A stretch of 64,000 bases of DNA from an uncultured Collinsella sp. (lineage in GTDB: Bacteria; Actinomycetota; Coriobacteriia; Coriobacteriales; Coriobacteriaceae): positions 28,434-92,433 of the forward strand of contig CAUGJE010000008.1 in assembly GCA_959599915.1 (NCBI GenBank), given 5' to 3'. The notes below the pieces were generated by a model. It was given only the letters and a program-made list of their open reading frames with translations, made no database searches and was not told the origin of the DNA. The position numbers and the translations under genes are program-made. Positions within the stretch are counted from its first letter, which is position 1; the number at the start of each line of letters is the position of its first letter. Positions 33,915 through 42,100 of the stretch are shown one piece after another.

Positions 33915-34892
33915 ATGTACCAGACGCGTAAGATCGGTGTGGTCGGCCAGGGCCACGTAGGAGCACATGTCGCCAACAGTCTGCTCATGCAGGGCATTGC
34001 CGATGAGCTGTACCTGTGCGATATCAACGAGGCCAAGGTGACGTCCGAGGTCCAGGACCTGCGCGACTCCCTTTCGTTTGTCCCGTACAACACCAAGATC
34101 GTCAACTGCTACGACCACTACGAGGAGCTGGCCTGCTGCGACGTCATCGTCAATGCCGCCGGCAAGGTCGCACTGGCCGCTGGCAACCGCGACGGCGAGC
34201 TGTTCTTTACCACCGACGCCGCCCGCACCTTTGCCAAGCGCATCGTTAACGCCGGCTTTGACGGCATCTTCGTGAGCATCTCCAACCCCTGCGACGTCGT
34301 GTGCACCGAGCTGTGGCACCTGACCGGCTACGATCCCAAGAAGATCATCGGCTCGGGCTGCGGCCTGGATTCCGCCCGCCTGCGCACCGAGATCTCCAAG
34401 AAGGTCGGCGTGAGCCCCAAGTCCATCGACGCCTACATGATCGGCGAGCACGGCTTTAGCCAGCTTGCCGCCTTTAAGGCCGCAACCATCGCCGGCAAAA
34501 GCCTCAACGAGCTTCAGGCCGAGAACCCCGACAAGTATGCCTTCGACCACATGGAGATCGAGGAGCTCGCGCGCAAGGGCGGCTACGTAACCTACCAAGG
34601 CAAGCAGTGCACCGAGTACGCCGTCGCCAACTCCGCCGCGCGCGTCTGCGCCGCCGTGCTGCACAACGAGCACGCCGTGCTTTCCGCCTCTACGCTTATG
34701 ACCGGCCAGTATGGCGAGGAGGGTATCTTTACCTCCCTGCCGTGCGTGATCGGCGCCGAGGGCGTCGAGGAGGTCTACACGCTCGACCTGTCCGAGCACG
34801 AGCTCGAGGGCTTCCACAAGAGCTGCCAGCACATTCGCGACAACATCGCCCAGCTCGACTGGTGGGATGCCGAGGCCTACGACGCCAAGTAA
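33915..34892 (+). CDS. L-lactate/L-2-hydroxyacid dehydrogenase family protein
   Basis: 325 residues. The NAD-binding GQGHVGAHVANSL is at 11-23, the acidic residue of the NAD site is in LYLCDINEAK, the substrate Arg is in GSGCGLDSARLR, and the catalytic His is in MIGEHGFSQ. The mobile loop NAAGKVALAAGNRDGE lacks the standard LDH pattern and resembles L-2-hydroxyisocaproate dehydrogenase. The substrate could be lactate/pyruvate or a branched 2-oxoacid. AAAGGA is 8 nt before the ATG; a longer open frame upstream has no site. It has a strong terminator. Confidence 0.88.
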   Translation: MYQTRKIGVVGQGHVGAHVANSLLMQGIADELYLCDINEAKVTSEVQDLRDSLSFVPYNTKIVNCYDHYEELACCDVIVNAAGKVALAAGNRDGELFFTTDAARTFAKRIVNAGFDGIFVSISNPCDVVCTELWHLTGYDPKKIIGSGCGLDSARLRTEISKKVGVSPKSIDAYMIGEHGFSQLAAFKAATIAGKSLNELQAENPDKYAFDHMEIEELARKGGYVTYQGKQCTEYAVANSAARVCAAVLHNEHAVLSASTLMTGQYGEEGIFTSLPCVIGAEGVEEVYTLDLSEHELEGFHKSCQHIRDNIAQLDWWDAEAYDAK

Positions 34893-34933
34893 GCGTCGGT
34901 TGCCGCGACGCCTCGCTCATACGGACGCCATGC

Positions 34934-34975
34934 AAAGCGGGCCGCGCCGGAAATCCCCGGCGCGGCCCGCTTTTT
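34934..34975 (+). terminator. Terminator of the dehydrogenase gene
   Basis: A perfect long stem AAAGCGGGCCGCGCCGG / CCGGCGCGGCCCGCTTT ending in T residues, 41 bp after the stop. Confidence 0.9.
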
Positions 34976-35023
34976 ACGCACGCTGTTCACTTGCGAATCG
35001 AAAGTGAATGCTTTTCCCGTTAC

Positions 35024-35992
35024 TTAGTACTGCTCGATGCCCATGTAGCGACGAACCTCGGGGCTGTGGTCAAACACCTTGCCGCGGGCGGCGCGCAGCT
35101 CGCAGCTCATGTTGTAGAAGAAGATCGGCTCCAGGAACGAACGCACGCTGGCGGGCACGTCGCCTACGCCGTACTCGAGCGCATCGAGCACCATGACCGT
35201 ATCGGTGTGCGTGTTGAGAAACGCCAGCGCGCGCTCCTCCATGGGGCGGCACTCGCCCGCGCCAAGCTGCACAAAGTAGAACACGCCGGGCTCGGTGGCC
35301 TCGAAGGGACCGTGGAAGTACTCGCCAGAGTGGATGTAGCAGCAGTGCTGCCACTGCATCTCCATGAGCGAGCAGATGGCCATGGCGTAGGTCTGGCTAA
35401 AGTTGGGGCCGGAGCCCAGGATGTAGAAGAACTTGTGCTGCTGGCAGAGCTCGGCAAAACGGGCGCCCAGCTCGGCGTTGACCTTCTCGCGCGCGGCGGG
35501 CAGCAGCGCGTCCATCTGCTTAAGGCCTTCATACATGTCGGCGAGCGCCTCGTAACCCTCCTGCTGGTCGAGCAACTCGGCGGCGATCAGAGCGCCGATG
35601 CCCTGCGGCACCTCGGCCTGTGACACGCCCTCGCCCCACGGATAGACCCAGGTGGTCCACTTGCCGTTATCGATCTTGGAGCCCTCGCAGTCGGTGAGGG
35701 CAACGACCTCGGCACCGGCTGCCAGCGCCATCTCGCAGCCATCAACGACCTCCTGCGTGTTGCCGCTGTGGCTGCAGGCAATAACGAGCGACTTCTCGCC
35801 AAGGCTCTTAGGGGCCATCAGGCAAAACTCGCGTGCCGTGTAGACCGTCGAGGTAAACGTGGTGGCCTCGCGCTTGAGCAGCTCGTTGGCCGGCATCAGG
35901 TCGATCATCGAACCGCCGCAAGCGATCCAAAAGACATTCTCAATCTTGCCCTTGCGCTCGATGATTTCCTGAACCAAATCATGTGCGTTCAT
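35024..35992 (-). CDS. SIS-domain sugar-phosphate deglycase/isomerase (SIS-2)
   Basis: 322 residues with two SIS folds. VFWIACGGSMIDLMP (about 20-34) and IACSHSGNTQEVVDG (about 70-84) form the phosphate site. YIHSGEYFHGPFEAT carries the usual Glu-His pair, and the end is RRYMGIEQY. This is closer to FrlB/GfrF-type deglycases than to AgaS. AAGGAGG precedes the ATG. Unlike SIS-1 and SIS-3 it has no PTS beside it; the substrate would come through another transporter. GntR-2 is directly upstream. Confidence 0.85.
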   Translation of the reverse strand: MNAHDLVQEIIERKGKIENVFWIACGGSMIDLMPANELLKREATTFTSTVYTAREFCLMAPKSLGEKSLVIACSHSGNTQEVVDGCEMALAAGAEVVALTDCEGSKIDNGKWTTWVYPWGEGVSQAEVPQGIGALIAAELLDQQEGYEALADMYEGLKQMDALLPAAREKVNAELGARFAELCQQHKFFYILGSGPNFSQTYAMAICSLMEMQWQHCCYIHSGEYFHGPFEATEPGVFYFVQLGAGECRPMEERALAFLNTHTDTVMVLDALEYGVGDVPASVRSFLEPIFFYNMSCELRAARGKVFDHSPEVRRYMGIEQY

Positions 35993-36048
35993 GGTGATGT
36001 TCCTCCTTGTGGGGCGGCTTTGAACGACGACAGCTCGTACCTACGGTC

Positions 36049-36065
36049 GTTCTATGTTGTCCTAT
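36049..36065. promoter_or_regulatory. GntR-2 operator-like repeat, copy 1
   Basis: GTTCTATGTTGTCCTAT, over the transcription start side of the SIS-2 promoter. 16 of 17 bases match copy 2. Confidence 0.6.
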
Positions 36066-36093
36066 TTATAGCACGCACGACGACGCTCGTGAA
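36065..36093 (-). promoter_or_regulatory. SIS-2 promoter
   Basis: On the reverse strand TTCACG (36088-36093) and TATAAA (36065-36070) are 17 bp apart, between the two operator repeats. Confidence 0.6.
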
Positions 36094-36110
36094 GCCATTT
36101 CGCCAAACTT

Positions 36111-36127
36111 GTTCTATGTTGTTCTAT
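36111..36127. promoter_or_regulatory. GntR-2 operator-like repeat, copy 2
   Basis: GTTCTATGTTGTTCTAT lies just upstream of the -35 box, 62 bp (about six helical turns) from copy 1. Two sites bracketing a promoter suit looping repression. Confidence 0.6.
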
Positions 36128-36136
36128 CTGTGGATG

Positions 36137-36892
36137 TTAGATGTCGAACACGTAGCGCGAGCCCACGATCTTTTGGCGTCCGAGCAGCAAGGGCCGCTCG
36201 TCCGCATCGGTAAAGTACGCCTCCATATAGAAGAGCGGTTCGCCGACCGGCACCTCCAGCAGCGAGGCCGCCTGAGCATCGGCAAGCGCAATCTCCACGG
36301 TACAAGGGTCGGACTTGAGCGGCGCGCGGCCCGAACGCTCGGCAACGAGTGCAAAAATGGAATTGTCCGTGAGGTCCTTGTCGGCAAGCGTCTGCAGATA
36401 GGGATGGTCGGCCAGCACAAAGGCGTTGTTCTCGAGCATGACGGGCACGCCGTCTGCCGTGCGCACGCGCTCGACAACGATGAGCTCGCAGCCGGGTTCC
36501 ACACCAAAAAACGCCGCGTCCTCGCGCGTCGCCGCAACCACCGTGCGCGACACCAGGCGTGCTCCGGCCACCATGTCATTGGCAGCGCAACCCTCGGAAA
36601 AGCTCTGAACGTCACCCTTCTGGACAATCTTGCGCTTGAGTTTGGGCGCGCACACAAACGTCCCCCTCCCCTGCTGGCGGTTGAGATACCCCGCGCGCGA
36701 CAACTCCTCGATGGCGCGGCGCACGGTGACGCGCCCCACGCCATAAGACTTCGCGAGCTCCATCTCGGAAGGAATGCGCGAGCCGGATGCGTACACGCCA
36801 CGCGCGATCTCGCCCTTTAGGTCGTCCATGACCTGCTGGTACAGCGGCACGGCGGATACCTCAGTGCGCTCGGTTTTATCGTCGGATGCCAT
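36137..36892 (-). CDS. GntR/HutC-family regulator (GntR-2)
   Basis: 251 residues. The winged helix (VPLYQQVMDDLKGEIARGVYASGSRIPSEMELAKSYGVGRVTVRRAIEEL) is at about 15-65, and the UTRA domain follows, ending EAYFTDADERPLLLGRQKIVGSRYVFDI. Its GGAG site lies in the last codons of recQ and its ATG is 2 nt after the recQ stop, so translation is coupled to recQ. It probably controls SIS-2 through the paired 17-bp sites at 36049 and 36111. Confidence 0.9.
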   Translation of the reverse strand: MASDDKTERTEVSAVPLYQQVMDDLKGEIARGVYASGSRIPSEMELAKSYGVGRVTVRRAIEELSRAGYLNRQQGRGTFVCAPKLKRKIVQKGDVQSFSEGCAANDMVAGARLVSRTVVAATREDAAFFGVEPGCELIVVERVRTADGVPVMLENNAFVLADHPYLQTLADKDLTDNSIFALVAERSGRAPLKSDPCTVEIALADAQAASLLEVPVGEPLFYMEAYFTDADERPLLLGRQKIVGSRYVFDI

Positions 36893-36894
36893 CG

Positions 36895-38859
36895 TTATGC
36901 TCCATTCCGTGCATGCTCGGACTCAAACTCTTCAATCGCCGCCATAAACTGCTCGCCAAAGGCGTCGGCCTTTTTCTCGCCGATGCCGTTGACCTGGATA
37001 AGCTCGTCGCGCGTCTGCGGGCGTAGACGGCACAGACCGCGCAGGGCCTTGTCGGAAAAGACCATGTACGGCGCCATCTCCAGCTCGGTCGAGATCTCCT
37101 TGCGCAGGGCGCGCAGACGCTCGAACAGCTCGGCATCGTCACCCACGCGCGGGCGCTGATCCAGCTCGGCCTCCTCGCGCAGCAGATCCACCGCACGGCG
37201 GGCACGGGCCGAGGCCTTGCGCTTGGACGCGCGACGCTTAACGGTAAAGGCGAACGCCTCGTCCTCGACCTCGCCGGCACGCGGACCCAGCCCCACGACC
37301 GGGTACTGCCCCTGCGAGGTAGCCAAATAACCGCGACCGCACAGCTGGCCGATAATGTCCTTGATGCGCCCAACCGATTCGCTCGACAGCTCACCGTAGC
37401 CGCGGTCCTCGTCCAGATGCATCTGGCGAATGCGCTCGGTGTTGCCGCCGTGAAGCACGTCGGCGATGAGCGACTTGCCAAAGCGCATAGGACGCGTGGC
37501 CACATAGCGCACAGCGGCGCGGGCCATATCGGTGACGTCCTCGACCTCGAACTGCGTGAGGCAGTTGCTGCAGTTACCACAGCCCTCGACGTCGTCCGTG
37601 GCGGTGGCGCCCGCACCGGCCGCGGCCTCGTCGCCAAAGTAGCGCAGCATGTATTCGCGCAGGCAGCCGGTGGTATTGCAGTAGCCCTCCATCTGGCTGA
37701 GCAAGCGATATCGATTCTGGAGCGCCCACGCGCGCTGCTCGTCGTCGAGCGCCTCATCGGCAGCATCGCCGCGGTCGATCAAAAAGCGGCGCATGCGAAA
37801 ATCGTTGCCGTTCCACAGCAGGTGGCAGCTGGCCGGATCGCCATCGCGGCCGGCGCGGCCCGCCTCCTGGTAGTAGGCCTCGATGCTCTCGGGCACGTTG
37901 TTGTGAATCACGTAGCGCACGTTGGGCTTGTCGATGCCCATACCAAAGGCGTTGGTGGCAACCATCACCTGGATGTCGTCGTCGATAAAGGCGCGCTGGC
38001 TTTGGCGGCGGGCGTCATTGCCCATGCCGGCATGGTAGCGGCCAACGCGAATGCCGCTGGGGCCCAGCGCTTCGGCAAGATCGCCTGCCAGCGCATCGAC
38101 CGTCTTGCGGGTCGAGCAATACACGATGCCGCTCTCGCTCGAATGCGCGATCACGTAGTCGCGCACCCAGGCGGTCTTGGCCTTGTCGCCCATCTCTTCG
38201 CAACCAAAGTAGAGGTTCTTGCGATCGAAGCCCGTCACCACCGTCGCCGGGTTTTGCAGGCCGAGCATCTGCTGAATGTCCGCGCGTACGCGCTCGGTCG
38301 CCGTGGCGGTAAAGGCCGCCACGATAGGGCGTTGCGGCAGGGAATCGATGAACTCACGAATCTGCAGATAGGCGGGGCGGAAATCCTGGCCCCATTGGCT
38401 CACGCAGTGGGCCTCGTCAATGGCCACGAGCGGAACGCCGATGCCGCCTTCGGCCGCAGCTTCCTGCGCAAAGGCCAGAAAGCGCGGCTCGAGCAGGCGC
38501 TCGGGTGCCACATACATAAGCTGGTAACGACCCTCGCGCGCCCGCTTGAGCACGGTATTTTGCTGAGCCGGGGTAAGGCTGGAGTTGAGATAACTGGGAC
38601 GCGCACCCGCCGCAAGCAGCGCGCGGGTCTGGTCCTCCATAAGCGACAGCAGCGGGCTCACCACAAAGGTGATGCCGGGCAGCATGAGCGCAGGCACCTG
38701 GTAGCAAATGGACTTGCCGGCGCCCGTGGGCATAACGCCGAGCGCATCGCGGCCGGCAAGGATCGCATCGACCATGCGATCCTGCCCCGGGCGAAACGAG
38801 GTGTAGCCAAAATAGGCGCCGAGCGTGTCGAGCGCCATCTGCTGCATGCTATCGATCAT
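36895..38859 (-). CDS. recQ: ATP-dependent DNA helicase RecQ
   Basis: 654 residues. A 3'-5' helicase in recombinational repair. Motif I MPTGAGKSICYQ is near 43-54, motif II DEAH near 148-151 with CVSQWGQDFRPAY after it, motif VI QEAGRAGRDG near 325-334. The RQC zinc ligands include CGNCSNC near 425-431, and a C-terminal HRDC domain starts near 570 (ALRKEISTELEMAPYMVFSD). AGGA is 5 nt before the ATG. Coupling to a downstream GntR gene is unusual for this gene. Confidence 0.95.
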   Translation of the reverse strand: MIDSMQQMALDTLGAYFGYTSFRPGQDRMVDAILAGRDALGVMPTGAGKSICYQVPALMLPGITFVVSPLLSLMEDQTRALLAAGARPSYLNSSLTPAQQNTVLKRAREGRYQLMYVAPERLLEPRFLAFAQEAAAEGGIGVPLVAIDEAHCVSQWGQDFRPAYLQIREFIDSLPQRPIVAAFTATATERVRADIQQMLGLQNPATVVTGFDRKNLYFGCEEMGDKAKTAWVRDYVIAHSSESGIVYCSTRKTVDALAGDLAEALGPSGIRVGRYHAGMGNDARRQSQRAFIDDDIQVMVATNAFGMGIDKPNVRYVIHNNVPESIEAYYQEAGRAGRDGDPASCHLLWNGNDFRMRRFLIDRGDAADEALDDEQRAWALQNRYRLLSQMEGYCNTTGCLREYMLRYFGDEAAAGAGATATDDVEGCGNCSNCLTQFEVEDVTDMARAAVRYVATRPMRFGKSLIADVLHGGNTERIRQMHLDEDRGYGELSSESVGRIKDIIGQLCGRGYLATSQGQYPVVGLGPRAGEVEDEAFAFTVKRRASKRKASARARRAVDLLREEAELDQRPRVGDDAELFERLRALRKEISTELEMAPYMVFSDKALRGLCRLRPQTRDELIQVNGIGEKKADAFGEQFMAAIEEFESEHARNGA

Positions 38860-38956
38860 GGTTTCCTAACGTCAGAATCATCTGCCGCCGATTATACGCC
38901 GCCACGCGGACCGGTGCCCCACGGTTGCCGGCCACGGGCGGCGCAATCCGAAAGGA

Positions 38957-39053
38957 ACGAGCGTGGATTTTTGGACACTTTCCGGATGAGCGTGGATAAT
39001 CTCCCACTTTGAGGCCGTAACCGAGCCAAAAACGGGAGATTTTCCACGCTCAT
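38957..39053. repeat. A-family element, copy A3 (reverse orientation, one unit)
   Basis: The 68-nt hairpin at 38986-39053 has arms GAGCGTGGATAATCTCCC and GGGAGATTTTCCACGCTC. One 22-nt unit (38957-38978) lies on its left in reverse, so the whole element is inverted relative to A1 and A2. Confidence 0.8.
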
Positions 39054-39056
39054 TCT

Positions 39057-39122
39057 GCAGATTGCCGCTCTGGCGGGCTTGCAGCGTCGACCGGTCCGTC
39101 GTTCGTCAGAACGGCGGAACCA
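39057..39122 (-). repeat. G-family hairpin, copy G1
   Basis: 66 nt directly after the GntR-3 stop. It contains a GGTTCCGCCGTTC / GAACGACGGACC stem and GACGCTGC. 53 of 66 bases match G2. There is no T-run. Confidence 0.7.
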
Positions 39123-39125
39123 GCC

Positions 39126-39845
39126 CTACATGACCATAACGTAGCGCGATCCCACGTAGTACTGCTTACCCATCAGGACCGGCTCGCCATTGGGACCGGT
39201 AAAGCCGGCACGCAGGTTGAGCAGCGGATCGTGCGGAGCGATGCCCAGCTCGGCGGCCTGCTCAGCATTGGCGCGAACGGCCTCGACCGTGCGGTAGCCA
39301 ACCGAGACAATCGGCGTTCCGCCAACACGCTCGACCTCGGCAAAAATCGACTTGTCCTCAAGATCGGCCGTCAACAGCTCACGATATGCGTCAAAGGGCA
39401 CAAAGATGTTCTCCTCAAAGATGGGCTCGCCGTCGGCCGTACGCACACGCTTGATATGCAGCAGCAGCGCATCCTTCTGCAGGCCAAAGAACTCCATCTC
39501 GTTTTGACGCGCCGGAACAATCTGGCGATCGACCACATGCGCACCGGCCTTCATGCCATTGTCGGCACACAGTGCAGTAAACGTCTGCAGCGTCGAGGCG
39601 TGAAACTGACGGTTGATGTGCGGCGTGGAGACAAAGGTGCCACGGCCCTGCTGCTTAACCAGGTAGCCATCGGAGCACAGCTCCTCGACGGCTCGGCGCA
39701 CCGTAATACGGCTCACCTCGTACTGCTCGGCAAGCTCGAGCTCGGACGGGATACGCTCCTTGGGTGCATAAATACCTTTCTCGATCGCATCCTTGATTTC
39801 GTCATAAATCTGCTGGTAAAGCGGTGCATTTTTGGGTGCTGGCAT
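39126..39845 (-). CDS. GntR/HutC-family regulator (GntR-3)
   Basis: 239 residues. The winged helix (APLYQQIYDEIKDAIEKGIYAPKERIPSELELAEQYEVSRITVRRAVEEL) is at about 7-57, followed by the UTRA domain ending VLMGKQYYVGSRYVMVM. The ribosome site is weak. A CGTWATA-N2-CGTWWTA operator-like site lies 34 bp upstream, and the same motif lies before PTS cluster 2 IIAB and before the DMT gene at 46060. GntR-3 is therefore the likely controller of that 6-kb block even though other genes intervene. Confidence 0.9.
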   Translation of the reverse strand: MPAPKNAPLYQQIYDEIKDAIEKGIYAPKERIPSELELAEQYEVSRITVRRAVEELCSDGYLVKQQGRGTFVSTPHINRQFHASTLQTFTALCADNGMKAGAHVVDRQIVPARQNEMEFFGLQKDALLLHIKRVRTADGEPIFEENIFVPFDAYRELLTADLEDKSIFAEVERVGGTPIVSVGYRTVEAVRANAEQAAELGIAPHDPLLNLRAGFTGPNGEPVLMGKQYYVGSRYVMVM

Positions 39846-39878
39846 ATCTGATCACTCTTATCAAAATATCGAAATAAC

Positions 39879-39894
39879 TAATACGTATATAACG
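39879..39894. promoter_or_regulatory. GntR-3 operator-like site, own promoter
   Basis: Reverse strand CGTTATATACGTATTA; 12 of 16 bases match the site at 47183. Confidence 0.55.
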
Positions 39895-39949
39895 TCTAGT
39901 TTTATGTTACCTCAGTTTGATAAAACGATACACCACATACAGCAAATCC

Positions 39950-40957
39950 TTACTTGCCGTCGTCCTGCTGCAGACTGTCCTGCTCGCTGAGGCGCGCCTG
40001 CCTGCTGGCCATGCGTGCGGGCTTGTCGGGATCGGGAACGGCCGTGGGCATGGGCTCGTCGACATGACCACCCCACCAGCCGCCCACAAAGTTGAGCGTG
40101 TGGAACACGTTGATCACGGCGCCGGGATCAATGTCGCACACCAGCTTGATAATGTCCTGGCTCTCGTAGGTCGAGACAACGGTGTTCAGCAGGTACATCT
40201 TTTCGCGGCTGTATCCGCCGACGACCTCGGCGCAGCTAATGCCGTGCTGAAAATGGTTTACGTAGGCAGTCATGACCTCGTCTGCCTTACGCGTCGTGAT
40301 CTGCAGCGTCACGCGGTCGTAGCGACGATAGAAACTGTCGATGGTCTTGGTCGAAATAAACTGGAACACGATGGAATACGCCGCCTTGTCCCAGCCAAAC
40401 ATAAAGCCAAAGATCGCCAGGATAAAGCAGTTAAAACCAAAAATGACGCCCCAGATAGTCTTGCCCGTGTGGTTGGAGACCCACAGCGCGATAAAGTCGG
40501 TGCCGCCGGTGGATGCGCCGGACTTTAGCGCGATGGCAGCGCCCAGACCCGAGACCACGCCGCCAAAAATGATGAGCATGATCTTGTCGCCCAAAAACGG
40601 GGCGAAATGAAAGACGTTGAGGAACAGCGACGAGAGCACAACTTGCATCATCGAGAAGATGACGAAGCGCTTGCTAATGCCGCTCCAGCATAGGAGCGCC
40701 ACGGGGATGTTGAGCGCGAGCATACCGAGCGAGATGTCGATGTGAACGCCACCGAGCGAGGTAACGCGATCGAGCAGGACCGCGACGCCGGTAAGACCGC
40801 TCGGAAGCAGGTCGGCGGGTTGAATGAACGCCTGGATCAGGAATGTCTGGAGAACGGCAGAAATGGTGACCGCCACGGCGGTGATGGCACGGCGGACGAT
40901 GGTAAGGCGGCCGAGCACGAGCACGCGGTCCGTGAGCTGATCGATGGCGTTCGCCAC
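39950..40957 (-). CDS. YitT-family membrane protein (DUF161/DUF2179)
   Basis: 335 residues. About five to six helices in the first 210 residues (for example VAVTISAVLQTFLIQAFI, IMLIIFGGVVSGLGAAIAL with SGASTGGTDFIAL) belong to the YitT membrane domain. The C-terminal cytosolic DUF2179 part spans about 215-300 (VTLQITTRKADEVMTAYVNHFQHGISC). The role is unknown; some relatives are annotated as transporters. The start is a GTG 5 nt after AAAGGAG. Confidence 0.9.
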   Translation of the reverse strand: MANAIDQLTDRVLVLGRLTIVRRAITAVAVTISAVLQTFLIQAFIQPADLLPSGLTGVAVLLDRVTSLGGVHIDISLGMLALNIPVALLCWSGISKRFVIFSMMQVVLSSLFLNVFHFAPFLGDKIMLIIFGGVVSGLGAAIALKSGASTGGTDFIALWVSNHTGKTIWGVIFGFNCFILAIFGFMFGWDKAAYSIVFQFISTKTIDSFYRRYDRVTLQITTRKADEVMTAYVNHFQHGISCAEVVGGYSREKMYLLNTVVSTYESQDIIKLVCDIDPGAVINVFHTLNFVGGWWGGHVDEPMPTAVPDPDKPARMASRQARLSEQDSLQQDDGK

Positions 40958-41093
40958 GTAGGCTCCTTTCGAAGGCAGATGTAGTTGTGGGGCGTGGCCG
41001 CGATTGTAGCATGGAGCATGCGGGGGCGCTTCAATTCACCCTCTCTCGACAACCAAAGCGGGACCAGCAACCCCACGACCAAAGAGCCAAATT

Positions 41094-41216
41094 CTAAGTG
41101 AGTAGACTCTTCGCGACTTGCCGAGCACACTCAAAACAGCCACCTCTTTGACCTGCGGTTTTAGTAAGGCAGATGCGCTTTGTGCTTGGCCTGAGCCAAA
41201 AAGTCTACTCACTTAG
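41094..41216. repeat. B-family element, copy B1 (123 bp, terminal inverted repeats)
   Basis: The ends CTAAGTGAGTAGACT and AGTCTACTCACTTAG are inverted repeats. 112 of 123 bases match B2 with no gaps. A further shared block, CTTCTTGCGGCGA, starts 72 bp on and runs into the end of the HAD gene. The rest of the 353-bp gap shows no gene. Confidence 0.9.
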
Positions 41217-41310
41217 TCCGAGTCGAAGCCAAACGGATCAAATCGAAGCCAAAATGAGCCAATTCACCGCAAAAGACGCGTGAATCCGCACTTCTTGCGG
41301 CGAATTGACG

Positions 41311-41940
41311 CTACAAAGCGGTCAGAATGTCGGTCAGGTTGTCGATGACGACGTCGGCGGCGGACTGGTCCAGGTTGACGCCCTCGTGCGGACGCAGCGC
41401 TAGGACTCGGGCGCCGGAGCGCTTGCCGGCCTCGATGCCCAAAGGCGAGTCCTCGATAACCAGGCACTCGGAAGGCTCAACCCCCAGCGCCTCCATGGCA
41501 CGCAGGTAGATCTCGGGGTCGGGCTTAAACGCACTGCACTCGTGACCGCTGATGGTGTAGTCCAGCACGTCGGCGATACCAGCGATATCCACCAGCTCGT
41601 CAATCAGCTCACGATAGGACGAGCTCGCGATGGCACACTTCACGCCGCGCTTGTGCAGCTCACGCATCACCGGCTCCGTCTGCTCGTTGAGTAGCTCGGC
41701 ATACGGAACGGGATGAGCGGGGCAATATCTTTTTTTATATTCCGTGAGCAATTCCTCGCGTAACGTAAGATTGCCAGGAACTAGAGCTTCCCAGATTGCC
41801 GGTTCATTAGACCCCGAAAGATCTGGAATTCTATCGTACGTAATGCCATGCTCCTCCATATACGCCACGCGGCGACGGTTGTAGAACCACTCGGTATCGA
41901 CCAGCACGCCGTCCATGTCAAACAGCACTGCCTTGATCAT
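41311..41940 (-). CDS. HAD-superfamily phosphatase/phosphomutase
   Basis: 209 residues. The nucleophile Asp8 and Asp10 are in LFDMDGVLVDTEW, the motif II Ser is in CAIASSSYREL, the Lys is in SAFKPDPEIYL and the acidic motif is in CLVIEDSPLGIEAGK. The cap domain is helical, as in beta-phosphoglucomutase and similar sugar phosphatases. GGAGGAG is 6 nt before the ATG. It follows SIS-3 after a terminator, and the C2 repeat is its immediate leader. A sugar-phosphate substrate is likely but not provable. Confidence 0.88.
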   Translation of the reverse strand: MIKAVLFDMDGVLVDTEWFYNRRRVAYMEEHGITYDRIPDLSGSNEPAIWEALVPGNLTLREELLTEYKKRYCPAHPVPYAELLNEQTEPVMRELHKRGVKCAIASSSYRELIDELVDIAGIADVLDYTISGHECSAFKPDPEIYLRAMEALGVEPSECLVIEDSPLGIEAGKRSGARVLALRPHEGVNLDQSAADVVIDNLTDILTAL

Positions 41941-41953
41941 GCGCATCTCCTCC

Positions 41954-42004
41954 CACCTGCCAAAAAGGGACAGGTTTATTTTGGTAGGTTTTATCTGGGG
42001 TTTT
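41954..42004 (-). repeat. C-family element, copy C2, leader of the HAD gene
   Basis: On the reverse strand ACCUGUC-CCUUUUU-GGCAGGU forms a 7-bp hairpin that ends just before the GGAGGAG ribosome site. Same orientation relative to the gene as C1. Confidence 0.75.
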
Positions 42005-42034
42005 ATGGCGCGACAGGCACGCCCTCCCCAGAGC

Positions 42035-42066
42035 AAAAAAGGGGATGGGGCGCAAACCCCATCCCC
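42035..42066 (-). terminator. Terminator of PTS cluster 2/SIS-3
   Basis: Stem GGGGATGGGG / CCCCATCCCC with a short loop, followed by TTTTTT on the reverse strand, 35 bp after the SIS-3 stop. Confidence 0.85.
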
Positions 42067-42100
42067 TCTCAATCAACCCGTAAGGTCTACTTACTTGTGA

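Noticed and set aside
41094..41216. B1 as an insertion sequence
   Set aside because: 123 bp is too short for a transposase and no target duplication is evident; described as a MITE-like repeat instead.
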